This document shows, piece after piece, positions 33,986-45,633 of a stretch of 64,000 nt of DNA. Origin of the DNA: Hofstenia miamia. Lineage: Eukaryota; Xenacoelomorpha; Acoela; Hofsteniidae. Every line of letters begins with the position of its first letter. The stretch's first letter is position 1. The position numbers were made by a program, and so were the translations under genes. The stretch is from assembly GCA_900660155.1 (NCBI GenBank), contig CABFPE010000128.1, forward strand, positions 708,875-772,874, written 5' to 3'. Under the pieces are notes generated by a model. The model had not been told where the DNA came from, did not search any database, and was given only the letters and a program-made list of their open reading frames with translations.

Positions 33986-34905
33986 TGGACTCTAGTGGCC
34001 GTGAGTCACCTGTGGTACATGTAGAAAAGCAACTTAGAGGATCCCTACTTGAAGCTGTTAAGGAAAGAAGGTATACCAGAGTAGGATGGAATCAAAAGAG
34101 ACAAACAAGGTATAGGCAGAATACTGGAGGAAAACAGAAATGTGTGACAGAGAAGAGAGCAACAAGTGGTTAAAGAAGGCAGGACTAAAGAGAGAAACAG
34201 AAGCACTGATAATGGCAGTACAGGAGCAAGCAATAAGATCAAACTGGGTGAAGAAACATATAGACAGAAGAGTAGAAGTAAGTGATAAGTGTAGGCTATG
34301 TAAGAAAGAGGCGGAGCAGGATGTGAGAATTTGGTGCAGAATGAGTATAAATTCAGGCATGACAAGGTGGGACGAATGGTACATTGGAGTTTGAGCAGGC
34401 AGCATGAGTTAGAAGCAGGAGACAAGTGGTGTGAGCACAAGCCATAGGGCGTAATAGAAAATGAGAAAGTTAAGATACTGTGGGACTTTAACATACAGAC
34501 AAGCAAGGTGATAGAAGCACGGAGGCCAGACATAGTAGTGGTAGACAAAGAGAAAAGCTTGGGAACAGTGATAGACATAGCAGTTCCAAAGGACAGGAAT
34601 GTAGAAAGCAAGGAGAAAGAGAAGATAGACAAGTACAGAGAGTTGGAAGAGGAAATAGAAAGGCTGTGGAAGTTAAGGAAGGTTGAAGTAGTCCCGGTAG
34701 TAGTAGGCGCACTAGGAGCAGTGAGTAAGAAGCATAAGAGATACTTGGAGAAGTTGGGAGTACCAAAGTGGGGAGGAGCGGTAGCACAGAATGCAGCATT
34801 GTTAGGAACAGCTAGAGTCCTGAGGAAATCTCTCAGACTCCCTGGGAACTGGTGAGTTCCCCGAGCTGAGTGGAATACCAGCATGAAGCTGTGCTAAGTA
34901 AGAAA
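33986..34905 (+). mobile_element. RLE-type LINE (R4/Dong-like), 3' end with nuclease, copy 2
   Basis: 5'-truncated inside a (TAA)n tract. Encodes K-R-E-T-E-A-L-I-M-A-V-Q-E-Q-A and K-C-R-L-C-K-K-E-A-E-Q-D-V (34140-34394), then in another frame (34508-34855) the restriction-like endonuclease R-R-P-D-I-V-V-V-D-K, about 12 residues later I-D-I-A-V-P, then V-V-G-A-L-G-A-V-S-K and T-A-R-V-L-R-K before the stop. P-D...D-x-A matches the PD-(D/E)xK core of R2/R4/NeSL-group LINEs. About 50 nt of 3' UTR is followed by a new TAA tract. At least two frame changes and a stop after W-Y-I-G-V break it. The 279-codon frame on the other strand is an antisense shadow. Confidence 0.85.
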
Positions 34906-34931
34906 TAATAATAATACTAATAATAATAATT
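34906..34931. repeat. (TAA)n tract after the RLE LINE copy
   Basis: TAA repeats directly following the LINE 3' UTR. Together with the 5' tract they bracket the insertion. Confidence 0.9.
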
Positions 34932-34979
34932 TACATATAGATTAGAAAGATTAAATTATTCAATATATCTTGTGTAAAC

Positions 34980-35295
34980 TTGTGTAGAACATTTCATATC
35001 AGACTTGTCAACGAGCCGAGCTTCTAACGAGCCGAGCCGAGCTTGAGCACAGTATTTGATATACATAGAGATCAAAATGAGCCTATTTTCGGCAAAGCAA
35101 GTTTATAGTTCTGCTTGTAAATTTGATTATGGAGATTTTTCTTATTTTTTGCGGTCAGTATGCTTTTCCCATAATTTTATTTAAGAAATGTTTATTAAAT
35201 AATAGGAAGAGCTATGTAAAAAATTCTTCGAACACAATATTTTTAACAAAATACCGAGCTAAAGCGAGCCTCATTCACAACTCACTAAATAATGA
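34980..35295 (-). repeat. GAGC-word repeat element, copy 2
   Basis: The reverse complement matches 10740-11005 over about 250 bp. GAGCCGAGC words cluster at 35016-35050, and a second cluster (ACCGAGCTAAAGCGAGCC) lies at 35252-35270, which may be the opposite end. If so, the unit is about 290-310 bp with word arrays at both ends. Confidence 0.6.
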
Positions 35296-36263
35296 TGACA
35301 TCTAACATTTGAAACACCACTGGATAGAGAATTTGAAGGTGTGACAAAACCAAAATTAAAAATTGAATGTCATAATTGTAACATGTACGAAAAATCAACA
35401 TTAGCAGCACTTCTTCAAAATTTAATTATTAAGCGTTTGCTTTTCTATGATTACATTCATTTAGTTCCATTGATGCAGCAAAACCACTTTGGGTTTGTGA
35501 TATAAAAATTTTCCATTAGATTTTAATTTTAATATGAATGTTTTAGTTGTATCAATTTCGCTTGAAAAAAATGGGTATTTCCTAAGAAGTGAACCGAAAT
35601 TTTAAATAAAAGCTTAATGGAGTCAAACGTATTGATGTGTTTTATTGTTGCCGCAGTAAATTATAGTAAGTAGTAGACGGATGATTTAAAAATAAAAATA
35701 ATTATCCACAAAACAAATGATAGGGTTCACATAAATAAATAACCGTGTATTTCAATATAATAAATTTAAGAGATTTGACAAAGAGTGCAGATCTGCAAAT
35801 ATTGCAAAAAAGTCTAGAGTACTTATCATGCATATGAAATTTGACGCGTTGGTTATGAATGAGTATCTTGAAAACTGTTCTGTTGCAATTATCCTATTAT
35901 ATCCATTACATTCCTATTTTTTTACAAACATAGTTCTTTGATATCTACGTCAACAAAGTATTATTCTTGTACTTGGAGTAAGTGGAAACATTAATTATTT
36001 TTATTTTGAAAATCTTTGGAGCGACAAATAAACCTCAATATTTTACTTCTTGTAGGTAGATAGGCCCCGACTCATTCAAGCACGCCGCTGGCAAATCATC
36101 ATTTCTAACACGAAATCAATGCATACATAAAAAGGATATAAACTTCTATCTTTTGAAATTTTGTGGTTTGTAAACTGTTCAATCGTTTGTGAGTTATAAG
36201 TGTTTAAGCCTGTTTAGTGAAGCCTTTGCAAATTTTGCAGAAAAGAAAATGTCAATTGAATCG
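35296..36263. other. Stretch without a recognised gene
   Basis: AT-rich DNA before a fossil LTR element. Nothing recognised. Confidence 0.45.
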
Positions 36264-39200
36264 TGATATGAACGATTACTAATTGATTTTAATTAGTTAC
36301 GTTTACCAGTTTTCTCATAAGGTAAACTGATGACGACTGGATTATGGTAAACCTAACAGTACTTGATGTTGCATGTATAAAGGCTTTGCATTGTGCATTA
36401 ATGTTTATGTTGATTTACGATAATGTTGCTATTACTATTATGCTACGATTTTATTCAATAAAAGCGTAATATTTGTAACCCTTCAAATCGATTAGAATTT
36501 TTTATATAAACTTTATTGATTCACTAGGGAAATGGTACTGTGCCTATAACTTTGAAAGGCCGCCTCAAGTTTGAAGAATTGCTGGATACCGGTTTGTCAC
36601 ATTCATTCCTATCCAAGGAGACAACCGCAAAAGCTGGTCTGATCATGCGGGATTGGCAAGAATCTACCAAAATAGTCGACGCTTTTTCATGCAACAACCT
36701 CGGCATTTGCAATGCGAAACTCACATTTGGGTCATATTCATATGGCAATCAGATGTTTAAAGTGACAAATAGATTAGTGTATCAATGCATCTTGGGAAGA
36801 GATTTTCTACAGAGGCATAAGTCGACTGCATTTGTCTTCAGCGGAAGTAGTCCTAAATTAGAAATAACATGCGCCTGTTTTTTTGTCTATTTATTGAGCC
36901 ATCAATACTATTTGAATTTGCGATGACACCAAAATCTTTAGCTAGCTCTAGTCGACATAAGCATCACGATGAAGAATTTTTTATCAAACACGAAATCGTT
37001 AGATTGCTCAAGCTGGGAATAGTCAAGTCATCAATTTTGCTTTGGCGGGCACAAGTCCTCGTTGTTAAAGACAAAAGGAAGCGCATGGTAGTCAAATACA
37101 GTCAGACGATTAATCGCTACACACCAGTCAATGCCTAACCATTTAAAAAAATAGACATCCCTTTGGTAAAAGTGAGTTTTAACAGATTTGTTTCAAAATC
37201 GATGTCAGATCTGCATACTATCTGGTGCTGTTGAGAATACCTGACCGCTCATTTACCGCATTTGAGGCTGCCGGACGTCTATACCAATTTACGCCTTTGC
37301 TGTATGCTGTTTCAGCTTTTCAACGCGTCATAGACAATTTCATAGCCGACAACAACCTTCAATGCACACACGCATATTTGGGTGATGTCATTATTTTTGG
37401 CCAAGATCAAGAAAAGCACGATTTTAACCAACGTACATTTCTTGATAGCCATTACCTAACAATAGATTACAAGCAATTAGTGCTGTAACTAAAGAAATTT
37501 CTCAATCTGTGTTGGCTACACCAAATGATCAACTGCGGCCACTTTGCTTTAAAACAGATGCATCTAGTGCCACGATAGGCGTAACCTTGCAACAAATTGG
37601 GGAAGTGGCACTTACTTACTTTTCTAGAACATTATTGATAACTGAACATCGAATGTCCACCATTGAGCGAGAAGTAATGGCCATTGTGGAATCATTTCAG
37701 AAAGGGCGTTATTAACTCCTGACTTTTCCAATAATTGTCAAGACTGATCAACAGGCAGTTAGATATATTTTCTCTGATAACAAGTCGCAGATTAAAAATG
37801 ATAAACTGATCCACTGGCAAGCTGAGCTCTCGGAGTTCCACTATGACTTGCAGCATCATCCTGGCAAACAAAACATTATCGCTGATGCACTCTCAAGAAC
37901 AGCAGCAAACGAATCTGGCATCGATCTTACCAAACTTTATGATTCATTAGCACATGCAGGCGTCACGAGGTTTTGCGAGTATATCCCCCACCATAATATT
38001 CCTGCAACATTGGAAGAAGTTCACAACATTGTCAGCAGATATCGTTCATGTCAGTCAATAAAACCGAAGTTTTTTATACCGGGCAAATCCACATTAGTAA
38101 AAGCTCAAGTCCATTCAAAATCTACCACTGTTATCCGTTGTTTGTCACAAATTTTTGCATTGCTTGGAACTCCTTCATTTATCCATAGCGATCATGGAAG
38201 TGCGTTCCCTTCTGAACACTACAAGAAATTTCTGGTCTCCCGAGGAGTTGCCAGTTCAAGGACGTGTCCTTTTAACCCACGGTGTAATGGACAAATTAAA
38301 AGATATAACATTGTTACTTGGAAAGGTATTTTAACAATAATACATTACCGCTATTTATCTGACTGGGAGCAGATATTACCACAAGTACTAGCAGCTATTC
38401 ATTCCTTAATTTGCACGACAACTGGCGAGACGCCACATAGCCGGTTTTTGAAATTGCAACGGAAAGGTACACAAGGATTTTCTCTCACTTATTGGCTAAA
38501 TTCTGGCAATGAAGCATTTCTGAATCGTCATATTCAATGCAAGAGTGATCCTATTGGTGATCCAGTTGAGATTCTTGATGTAATTTCGCCACATTTTGCA
38601 GAAATCGGTACTGCAGGAGGCAGAATTGACACTGTTTGAATTACCTCATTGTCTCCATTTTCGCCTTCTGAAACAGAAACTGTCCAGGAATGCACAACAG
38701 TTGAGATACCGGAAGAATCTAATCCTCCTAACGTGATTTCTGCTGAAGATTATGCTGAGTCATCTAATCTAATGACAGTTGTCCAGGATTATGCTGATAT
38801 AGATCAGAGTGCTAATCCCGACGTTCTTACTAGCAATGACACTTTGGAATTTTCCAAATCTTCCAAAGATACTTCGCAGTCAAAGTTGTTTCACCAACGA
38901 CGATCATCCAGAATATCTAAGCCCCTAAGCACTTGGAGATGCTAACGTCAGGACCTTATCATATGCAGTATTGAAAGAAAAAAGATAGGAAGAATGATAT
39001 GAATTATTGCCCACGTAGCCAACCGCTGGTGGACCATCAGTGGAAGAATCGGTGGGCCACCGGTGGATTTGGCCGCCCGTACGCTAGTGGACCACCAGTG
39101 GCTAACTAGTGGTCCACTGGTGGCTAATTGGTGCGCCAATGGTGGCAAAAATATGATTTAAGCATCAGAGCAATGTCTCAAATGTAGCAACAGCAAACTT

Positions 39201-39838
39201 TTATATTGATAAATGCTAGCAAACTCACCATTTACATTGAATTTAAAAATATAATGAATTTTTTATTATACGCAATAACAACGAGCATACAAAATGCCCA
39301 ATTTAGATTTAATTTTCAATTTCCGAAGAAATTGCAATTTTTAAACATTATTTTTTTCCAATAATTAAAAATAACTTTTGCCCAATTTTAAGTACTCATG
39401 TAGACATTAATTTCAAGGTCCACGAATAATCATGAAAAAATTATTTTGAAATTTCATTCTGCACATATATCTTATAATTATTGCAAACAGAAAATTGTAA
39501 GAAAGCTCTTCACAATGAATTTTATATATTTATGTGATCTAAGAAGCATAATAATGAATAATATATTACTTGCAAGCATTAGCTCATATATTATTAATGA
39601 TTAAGAGTAAATCAGATGTCACTACTGGTCAACCAGTGGTCCACTGGTGGCTATGAGTGGCTCCAATTGCTACTACTGCCACTACTTATCCACCAGTGGG
39701 TACTAATTGATTTTAATTAGTTACGTTAACCAGTTTGTCATAAGGTAAACCGACAACAACTATATGTTGCATGTATAAAGGATTTGCATTGTGCATTAAT
39801 CTTTGTTGATTTACGATAATGTTACAATTACTATTGAT
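36264..39838 (+). mobile_element. Fossil Ty3/Gypsy LTR retrotransposon
   Basis: The 5' LTR begins TGATATGAA at 36264 and runs to about 36480, with a TATAAAG and an AATAAA. The 3' LTR begins at 38995 after a purine-rich tract, is split by a 693-bp insertion (39009-39701) and ends at about 39838, truncated. The body holds, in order, an aspartic protease (36540-36926, L-D-T-G-L-S), reverse transcriptase (to about 37490), RNase H (37509-37715 and on, T-D-A-S-S) and integrase (37848-38639, beginning with the A-D-A-L-S-R connection). No gag is seen. The element is broken, with roughly half a dozen interruptions. Over the about 150 bp they share, the LTRs differ by some 6-8% substitutions plus short indels, so it is an old insertion. 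Confidence 0.8.
39009..39701. mobile_element. Non-autonomous DNA element with CCACTGGTGG ends
   Basis: Interrupts the 3' LTR of the Gypsy fossil between two parts that are contiguous in its 5' LTR, so both ends are fixed to within a base or two. The left 140 bp (39009-39150) and right 80 bp (39620-39700) are dense in CCACTGGTGG and GGTGGACCA words. The middle is AT-rich and non-coding. The outermost CCCAC and a following 24-base stretch (18 of 24 matching) form an inverted repeat. No long target duplication is visible. It is younger than the LTR element it sits in. Confidence 0.7.
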
Positions 39839-40407
39839 GAAATTCAAACTCGATGAAAGTTAAACATATATTTCCTTTATAACAATATCACTTTTGCATT
39901 TGCTACGGCTTAGTGTTGCTTAATTCTTTATGAAATCTGTTTAAAAATCTACTAAATCTATTCAAAATTTATAATATATTAAGCTGATTCTGTTACAAAA
40001 AGTTAACCGTGAATTGGAGGCTCAAAAAAAGTCTTAGCCGAAAATCTGTTTTTGTTATTCAGCCTTTTAATTGTTATATAATCGAAAAATTGCCGATAGT
40101 GTTGCTGCAAGGTTGTCAGTTTACTTATCCTTATTACACAAACATAATTCCAGTTCTTTCTGAAACTTCGGTCTAATGGCCACGGGAATTGCACTAAAAA
40201 AGTTTTGTCGAAATTCAGGGAACAGTAAGCGTTACCCAAATTCAATCACTGAGTTGTCAGATATGCTATTGACTTATAATGCTTTTTATCAATATTTTGT
40301 TTGTAATAATATTACTATAAGTATTACTGAAAAGACAGATTAGTACATTTTTGCTTCAACCAATCAGTGCGAAATGATCAAAAATGTATGCATGTGTGGC
40401 TAAATGC
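39839..40407. other. Intergenic stretch upstream of receptor gene 2
   Basis: AT-rich with no recognised gene. A CCAAT box (CAACCAATCAG) lies near 40358. Confidence 0.45.
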
Positions 40408-40415
40408 GAGCCAAT
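40408..40415 (+). promoter_or_regulatory. GAGCCAAT box upstream of receptor gene 2
   Basis: Same octamer as at 24673 and at almost the same distance (66 bp) from the ATG. A TTATAAAT sequence between it and the start could serve as a TATA element. Confidence 0.5.
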
Positions 40416-40473
40416 CAGCACAATTGACTCTTATAAATTGTTTCTAAAACATGATATACTGTACTATTTATGA

Positions 40474-43018
40474 ATGACAAATTTTACAGATTCACTCGAA
40501 AATGAGCTTTACTTCATCTTGTCAAACTACATCAACAGAATCAATTTTGGCCTTAGCATAATTGGTGTTACATTAAATTTTTGCACTTTTTTCACGTGCT
40601 GGAAATTTGACAAAAAGACGAAATCATCATTTGTTGTGTTTATTCAAGTCCTTTCTGTGTACGATGGGCTGATGTGTGCCACAATGGGGATAAGGACAGG
40701 TCTTCTACGTCCAATGGGTTTGTATACTCGTTTTTTACGTTGTTATGGTAGTGTGCGCTATATGCAGCAATTCATTTTACAAATTTTTGCCGATAATCAA
40801 ATTTGATCATTAAGAGAATATCAATTTTGCAAACAACTTAATTCCTTCATAGTATACTATTATAAGGATTAAATGTTTTGTTTCGTTACTACCTTCTCAA
40901 ATTTAAATTTTGCCTTAAGCAATAGTATTTGTTTGTAATTCTTGATGTCATGAATATATTGGTTTATATCGTTTTGAAGTATAATGCTATTCGAAAAAAT
41001 ATTTTATTTTATCTGCAAATGAGTCTTTAACTCTATCTCGACCTGTGGGTGCTTCCTCAGCACCTCTTACACCTGATAAATAAAGTCATCTCTATTATTT
41101 GAAGGAACATTTGGGCCCAATTTTTTCAACTTTTCCAAAAATGTTGTTAGCTTGACAGATGTCTAAAATATGAATCATACTTATATTATTTTTCTAGTTA
41201 GTATGTTTACTGATATTTAAATCCATTCACTTTAGGACCACAGATTAGCATGGCTTTGAAACATTGCTTTCTCAATATGTTCGTTTACAATTGACCACTA
41301 TCTTGCCAAATATTAGCGTTTTTTATGGTATTTGAATACATTCATCAAATGCTTTGCTATTGAAATCAGTTTACTAACGTCAAAGCTATATATTGTCGAG
41401 TGATTTTTGTTCAGCTATATCAAAGCTACAGTTCTGCCAAGTTTCTCTGCTTGGTGATGACTAGGATCGATTTTTTTGAGGGATGCTGTGGAAAACGCTC
41501 GATTGTAAAAAACGAGAAAAAAACCGGTCAAGATAGGGTTAGCAATAACACCAGTATGCTTTTTTGAAACTAGCTTCAATAAGAGTAGTAGATAAATGCT
41601 TGAAAAATCGGCTATTGGTCTAATGGTCTAGACATTATAACTTATTTTGCACTAGAATTAGCTTCTAGATTATTATTAATTTTTTGTCACTTTAACCATG
41701 GAATACGACTTTAACTAAGATCTCACTGGATATAGACACTTAAAGCCATATTTGCGAGTATCCGAGACCGCAATGCGTCAATGTTCCTACTTAGTTTTTC
41801 AAAATTGACTATACCAGTAAAAATAGAACGTTTTTTAGGAAAAAAAAATTTGAAATCGTGCTGCTAAAAGGCAGTGAAATGGTCTACTTTTACAATATTT
41901 TTAAAGGTTCTGGAATGCTTGGTCATGTTCGCCGTCGCTTAACCTGTTTTCAACGGAGCAGTTCTTTGCTGTATATTTGACAAGATTTTGAAAAAAAAAT
42001 AGTGGCCAAATATGTTCTCAGCTTATAATGATAATTTCATAGATATTATTTAAACATCATTAACTTGCAGAATTTCTACTTCAGTCATAAAGTCAGAACA
42101 AAATTATTTCATGTTTCTAAGAGATTTCCATTACACTAATCCCAATGAAATAAACTTATTTTGTAGGACGTCTTTACTAAGAAACTGCTGATCTTAATCC
42201 AAGAATAAACATTTCAATCAAACTTTGAATATTACATTTTCCTACATTTCCGTAGCCATAGAGAATAGATTCTCCTCTCAAACAGACTACTTTTAACTCG
42301 ATTTTAATGATTATTTTTTAGAAATCCCTAAGTAAGTTTAATGTATTGACTTATTTTAAGCTAATGTTAACTACTTTAATCATTTTATTTAGGCATCAAC
42401 ATTGAAAATGCCCATCTTTGGGCGTGCACGATTACATTCTATTTCATAAGATTATTTACACTATGTTCCACTGTACATGTGCCTCTTCTAACCCTAGACA
42501 GATTAGTGTGTTTATTCTTCCCACTCTTCTACAAATTACAATTTGGTCCTATTAAGGCTTACGGAGTATCTACTGTTATCAGTGTTATCATTGCTATTCT
42601 ATGTGTTCCAGTGTTCATAACCTATAGCTATGAAAATGGAATTTGCAAGACCGTCATATTGGAACACATACATGCAATATATGCTGTTTCAATTCTTACT
42701 GTTCTGATTGGGAATACCTTAATAATATTCCGCGTAGTCAGTTTTAAAAAGCAGAAGTCAGATAAAGACAATAAATTCATTTACTGTCTTCTGTTGATAT
42801 CATTTACATTCTTGCTAACGGGTGGCTTTATGAATGCATTTGCCACTTACGCATCTTATATTAAGCATGATACCATACGTAATATTGGAAAGTTGTACTT
42901 TTATTATGGAATAACCAATGTAAATGTAATGATCAATCATGGTAGTAATTTTATATTCTACATTATTTCAGCTAAAATATTTCGCAAAACATTTTTATCA
43001 ATTATTTCGTGTAAATAA
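40474..43018 (+). CDS. Rhodopsin-like seven-helix receptor 2 (two exons)
   Basis: Exon 1 is 40474-40717, intron 40718-42392 (phase 1), exon 2 42393-43018 with TAA; 289 residues. Exon 1 has exactly the same length as in receptor 1 and is about three quarters identical in protein. Features match: N-F-T glycosylation site at residue 3, helix 2 L-S-V-Y-D, splice within R-P-M-G, W-A-C before helix 3, T-L-D-R-L, loop-2 Y-E-N-G-I-C, helix 6 without CWxP, and a helix 7 ending N-F-I-F-Y-I-I-S then F-R-K-T-F. An AATAAA lies at 43098. The conserved structure with synonymous change suggests both copies are intact and under constraint. It is a paralogue of receptor 1, from a local duplication of a divergent class A receptor; the ligand is unknown. 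No break is seen. Confidence 0.85.
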
Positions 43019-43288
43019 AGAAAGCTGTGCTTGAATATATGTGCATGAAAATTTAACAGGAATTTTAAAAGTAGTCATGCATAGATATGATTTTCTCAAT
43101 AAAGTCTATGTAGAAGTTTGTTAATGTTATTTTATCAATTCATTTACTTGATTTTTAATGATCTTGGTTTAACATTATAAAGTCAATTTTAGCAATAAGA
43201 ATCCTGGTAGTTGGCTGGTAACAGTTAATACCTGTCGGTTTTGGCCAGAAAATTTAACTTGCTTTGCATATTTAATCTATGCAAGTAT

Positions 43289-43323
<35 letters not shown>

Positions 43324-44099
43324 NNNNNNNNNNNNNNNNNNNNNNNNNNNNNNNNNNNNNNNNNNNNNNNNNNNNNNNNNNNNNNNNNNNNNNNNNNNNN
43401 NNNNNNNNNNNNNNNNNNNNNNNNNNNNNNNNNNNNNNNNNNNNNNNNNNNNNNNNNNNNNNNNNNNNNNNNNNNNNNNNNNNNNNNNNNNNNNNNNNNN
43501 NNNNNNNNNNNNNNNNNNNNNNNNNNNNNNNNNNNNNNNNNNNNNNNNNNNNNNNATATATATATACTGTTTTAATCTAGAAAATTGCACATGCCAATGC
43601 AAAAACTGATATTGCATAACGCACATTTCAATCTATTATAACTATATTGCTAGCAAAACACAATTTTGATATTTTCTCTATATCGATTCTTTGCATAACT
43701 TTAATCAGTTTTCACTTTTCAGTGCATTTAAATTGTGAACGTTTCAGTTATTATATTTAGTTAGTTTATTTTGTATGATAGCTAAAATATATAAAACTAA
43801 GCAAATAACATTATCAATCATTATGTTTCATATTGCTGTGGCATTTGACGCCGCTTAGTATTGAATAACTTACAAGTACACAAATAAAATTTAAAAAATA
43901 TTTTGCTAAAACTAAACATATTGCTCCTCTAATAGGATGTGTCAACTGACATTGCATCCATCAAATTTATTTTGAGCATCCCTTCCAATATTATTAAAAT
44001 ACAAGGGTTCAAGTTGCTTTATTTGTATGAGGTCTTTCAAATTTCAATTATAAATCTTAAAGATGACACTTTCAGTATTATAAACAGCATCATTTAATA
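43019..44099. other. 3' flank of receptor gene 2, TA tract and assembly gap
   Basis: Holds the poly(A) signal at 43098, a TA run at 43292-43323, a 232-base N run (43324-43555) and AT-rich DNA with no gene recognised. Confidence 0.5.
43292..43566. repeat. (TA)n tract containing a 232-base assembly gap
   Basis: TA runs enter and leave the gap, so the gap is within or next to a long TA repeat. Open frames drawn across it are meaningless. Confidence 0.85.
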
Positions 44100-44275
44100 T
44101 GATTAGTAAGTTCCATAAAAAAATCAAGTACAGAACAACACAGTTTATAGCAAAATCTGTGAAAGATCCCAGAGAGTAATTTTAATTATTATTCTAATTG
44201 CAATACTGCAGATTGCTCCAAGTATAAACTTCAGATTTTCATAGCAATTCCTCACAAACTAAGCAAAATATTTCC
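44100..44275. repeat. Dispersed repeat related to 50190-50355
   Basis: Shares CAGAACAAC, AGAGA.TAATT, TATTCTAATTGCAATA, TTGCT and AACAAACTAAG blocks in order with 50190-50355. Old interspersed family, non-coding. Confidence 0.6.
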
Positions 44276-44310
44276 TTTTTATAAAATATAACAAGAACTT
44301 TTTTTATAAT

Positions 44311-44395
44311 TTTGGCCGGTAAACGGCCGGCAATTTTACCGGCCTTTCTTAAAATTTAAAAGCGGCTATAGGCCGGTAGCTGGTGCTATCTCTGC
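44311..44395. repeat. Word island GGCCGG
   Basis: Repeated GGCCGG, ACCGGCC and GCCGGTA words ending GGTGCTATCTCTG, the complement of a CAGAGATAGCACC terminus. Same class as 4663-4772. Confidence 0.45.
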
Positions 44396-45049
44396 CCCGC
44401 CCTGCCCACTTCACCCACCCGCTGCTCCTCCTCCTCCTGTCCCACAAAACGCAAAGCTTCCAAAGCACCACGAAAATAACATTACACAACAATGCATCGC
44501 TTTGTGATAAAAACGCTTCAATAAATTGTACACTAATTCAGCCGGCATATTCATCACGATATTTTCATAATAGTACGCTTATTCCTATTTTTGAACTATT
44601 TATACTTAAAATATAATTAAATAATGTAAGAATGAGAATCAAAAGATTCAAACGGTATAAATGACAGAAATTAATACAATTAACATATGCAGAACCATTC
44701 TTACATTTTCTATTTTGAACACTTATGCCTCCATTACTGTAGTAAACTAATGTCTTACATGCTGTTGCATAAAACAAACTAAAAATTTAGCTTTAGATTG
44801 CTGTTTGAATATCGGATGAAATGCTGAACACTTTCAATATATAACTCTTGCACACATATATTAGCATACCAATATACATAGTTATGGAATTAAGCAAGAG
44901 GCCACCTCAAAGAAAGGCCGTGTCATAATTCGCAAATGAATTTTTAGCGGAGGGCATTCAATTTAATAATTCCCAAATCCTTAATGGCGACTACTAGCCG
45001 CAATTTTTAATATTTGCGTCTTACTTGTTCAGTTTTAGTGAATGGGAAA
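44396..45049. other. Stretch without a recognised gene
   Basis: A C-rich stretch (44396-44470) followed by AT-rich DNA. Nothing recognised. Confidence 0.4.
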
Positions 45050-45195
45050 AGCAAATTTTTCTGTAATACTTTGTTGTAACGTCTCTCACGAATATGTTAG
45101 TTGTTATTTTGTTTGATTGTTGGTCTTTGGTACCTATTTCCTCATTCCACTTGTTTTGCTGCTCCCTCCTAGAAAATGTTCACTCAACCCTATGT
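45050..45195 (+). repeat. Dispersed repeat, partner of 5355-5550
   Basis: Matches the reverse complement of 5355-5550 in blocks. It directly precedes a GC-balanced open stretch. Confidence 0.65.
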
Positions 45196-45465
45196 CGCAG
45201 AGTAAGCGTTATTAGCAAAATTACAGATAAACTTAATCAGAAGGATATTCAACAACGAGTGGGCCAATCAGTTTATCTAAGCCATTATGAACTTGGAGGA
45301 TTCCCCACCGCTGCTCTTGACTACCATCCGGTAGGCTCGCTGATGCTCAACGGGTTGTTGCTCTGGACCAGGCTTCATGTTCAATACAGTCTAGAAGGAC
45401 CAATCTGTAGCCGCAGAGGCCTCGAGTTTCTCTATGAGGGATGCCGAGCCTTGGAAAATGAGTAG
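45190..45465 (+). other. GC-balanced open frame of unknown nature
   Basis: About 50% GC in AT-rich surroundings and open for 92 codons to TAG at 45463-45465. The frame extends upstream over the dispersed repeat to ATG 45094, so that ATG is unlikely to be real. The protein (for example Y-E-L-G-G-F-P-T-A-A-L-D-Y-H-P-V-G-S and C-S-R-R-G-L-E-F-L-Y) is not recognised. It could be the end of a transposon ORF, an RNA-derived repeat or a host exon. The composition alone makes it stand out. Confidence 0.35.
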
Positions 45466-45633
45466 AAATATTTCTATGGATATTCATTGATTGTTTTAGA
45501 TCATAAATAATGGCTAACAGATAAATTCATTCATACTTCTGGTCAATTTAAGTAAATCACTTAGAATGAGCAATAAACTCGCAGCTATTTTGTTGTACAT
45601 ATCCAACGATGTTATGTGTATGTATGAAACACA

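Noticed and set aside
34045-34884. 279-codon minus-strand frame
   Set aside because: It is antisense to the RLE LINE copy, whose plus-strand frames carry recognisable motifs. Its Ser/Leu/Cys-rich, membrane-like look is what the complement of a Lys/Glu/Arg-rich frame gives. The frames at 18773-19362 on the minus strand are rejected for the same reason.
41045-41085. Small GGTGCT/AGCACC hairpin in the receptor 2 intron
   Set aside because: Six-base stem only; not distinguishable from chance.
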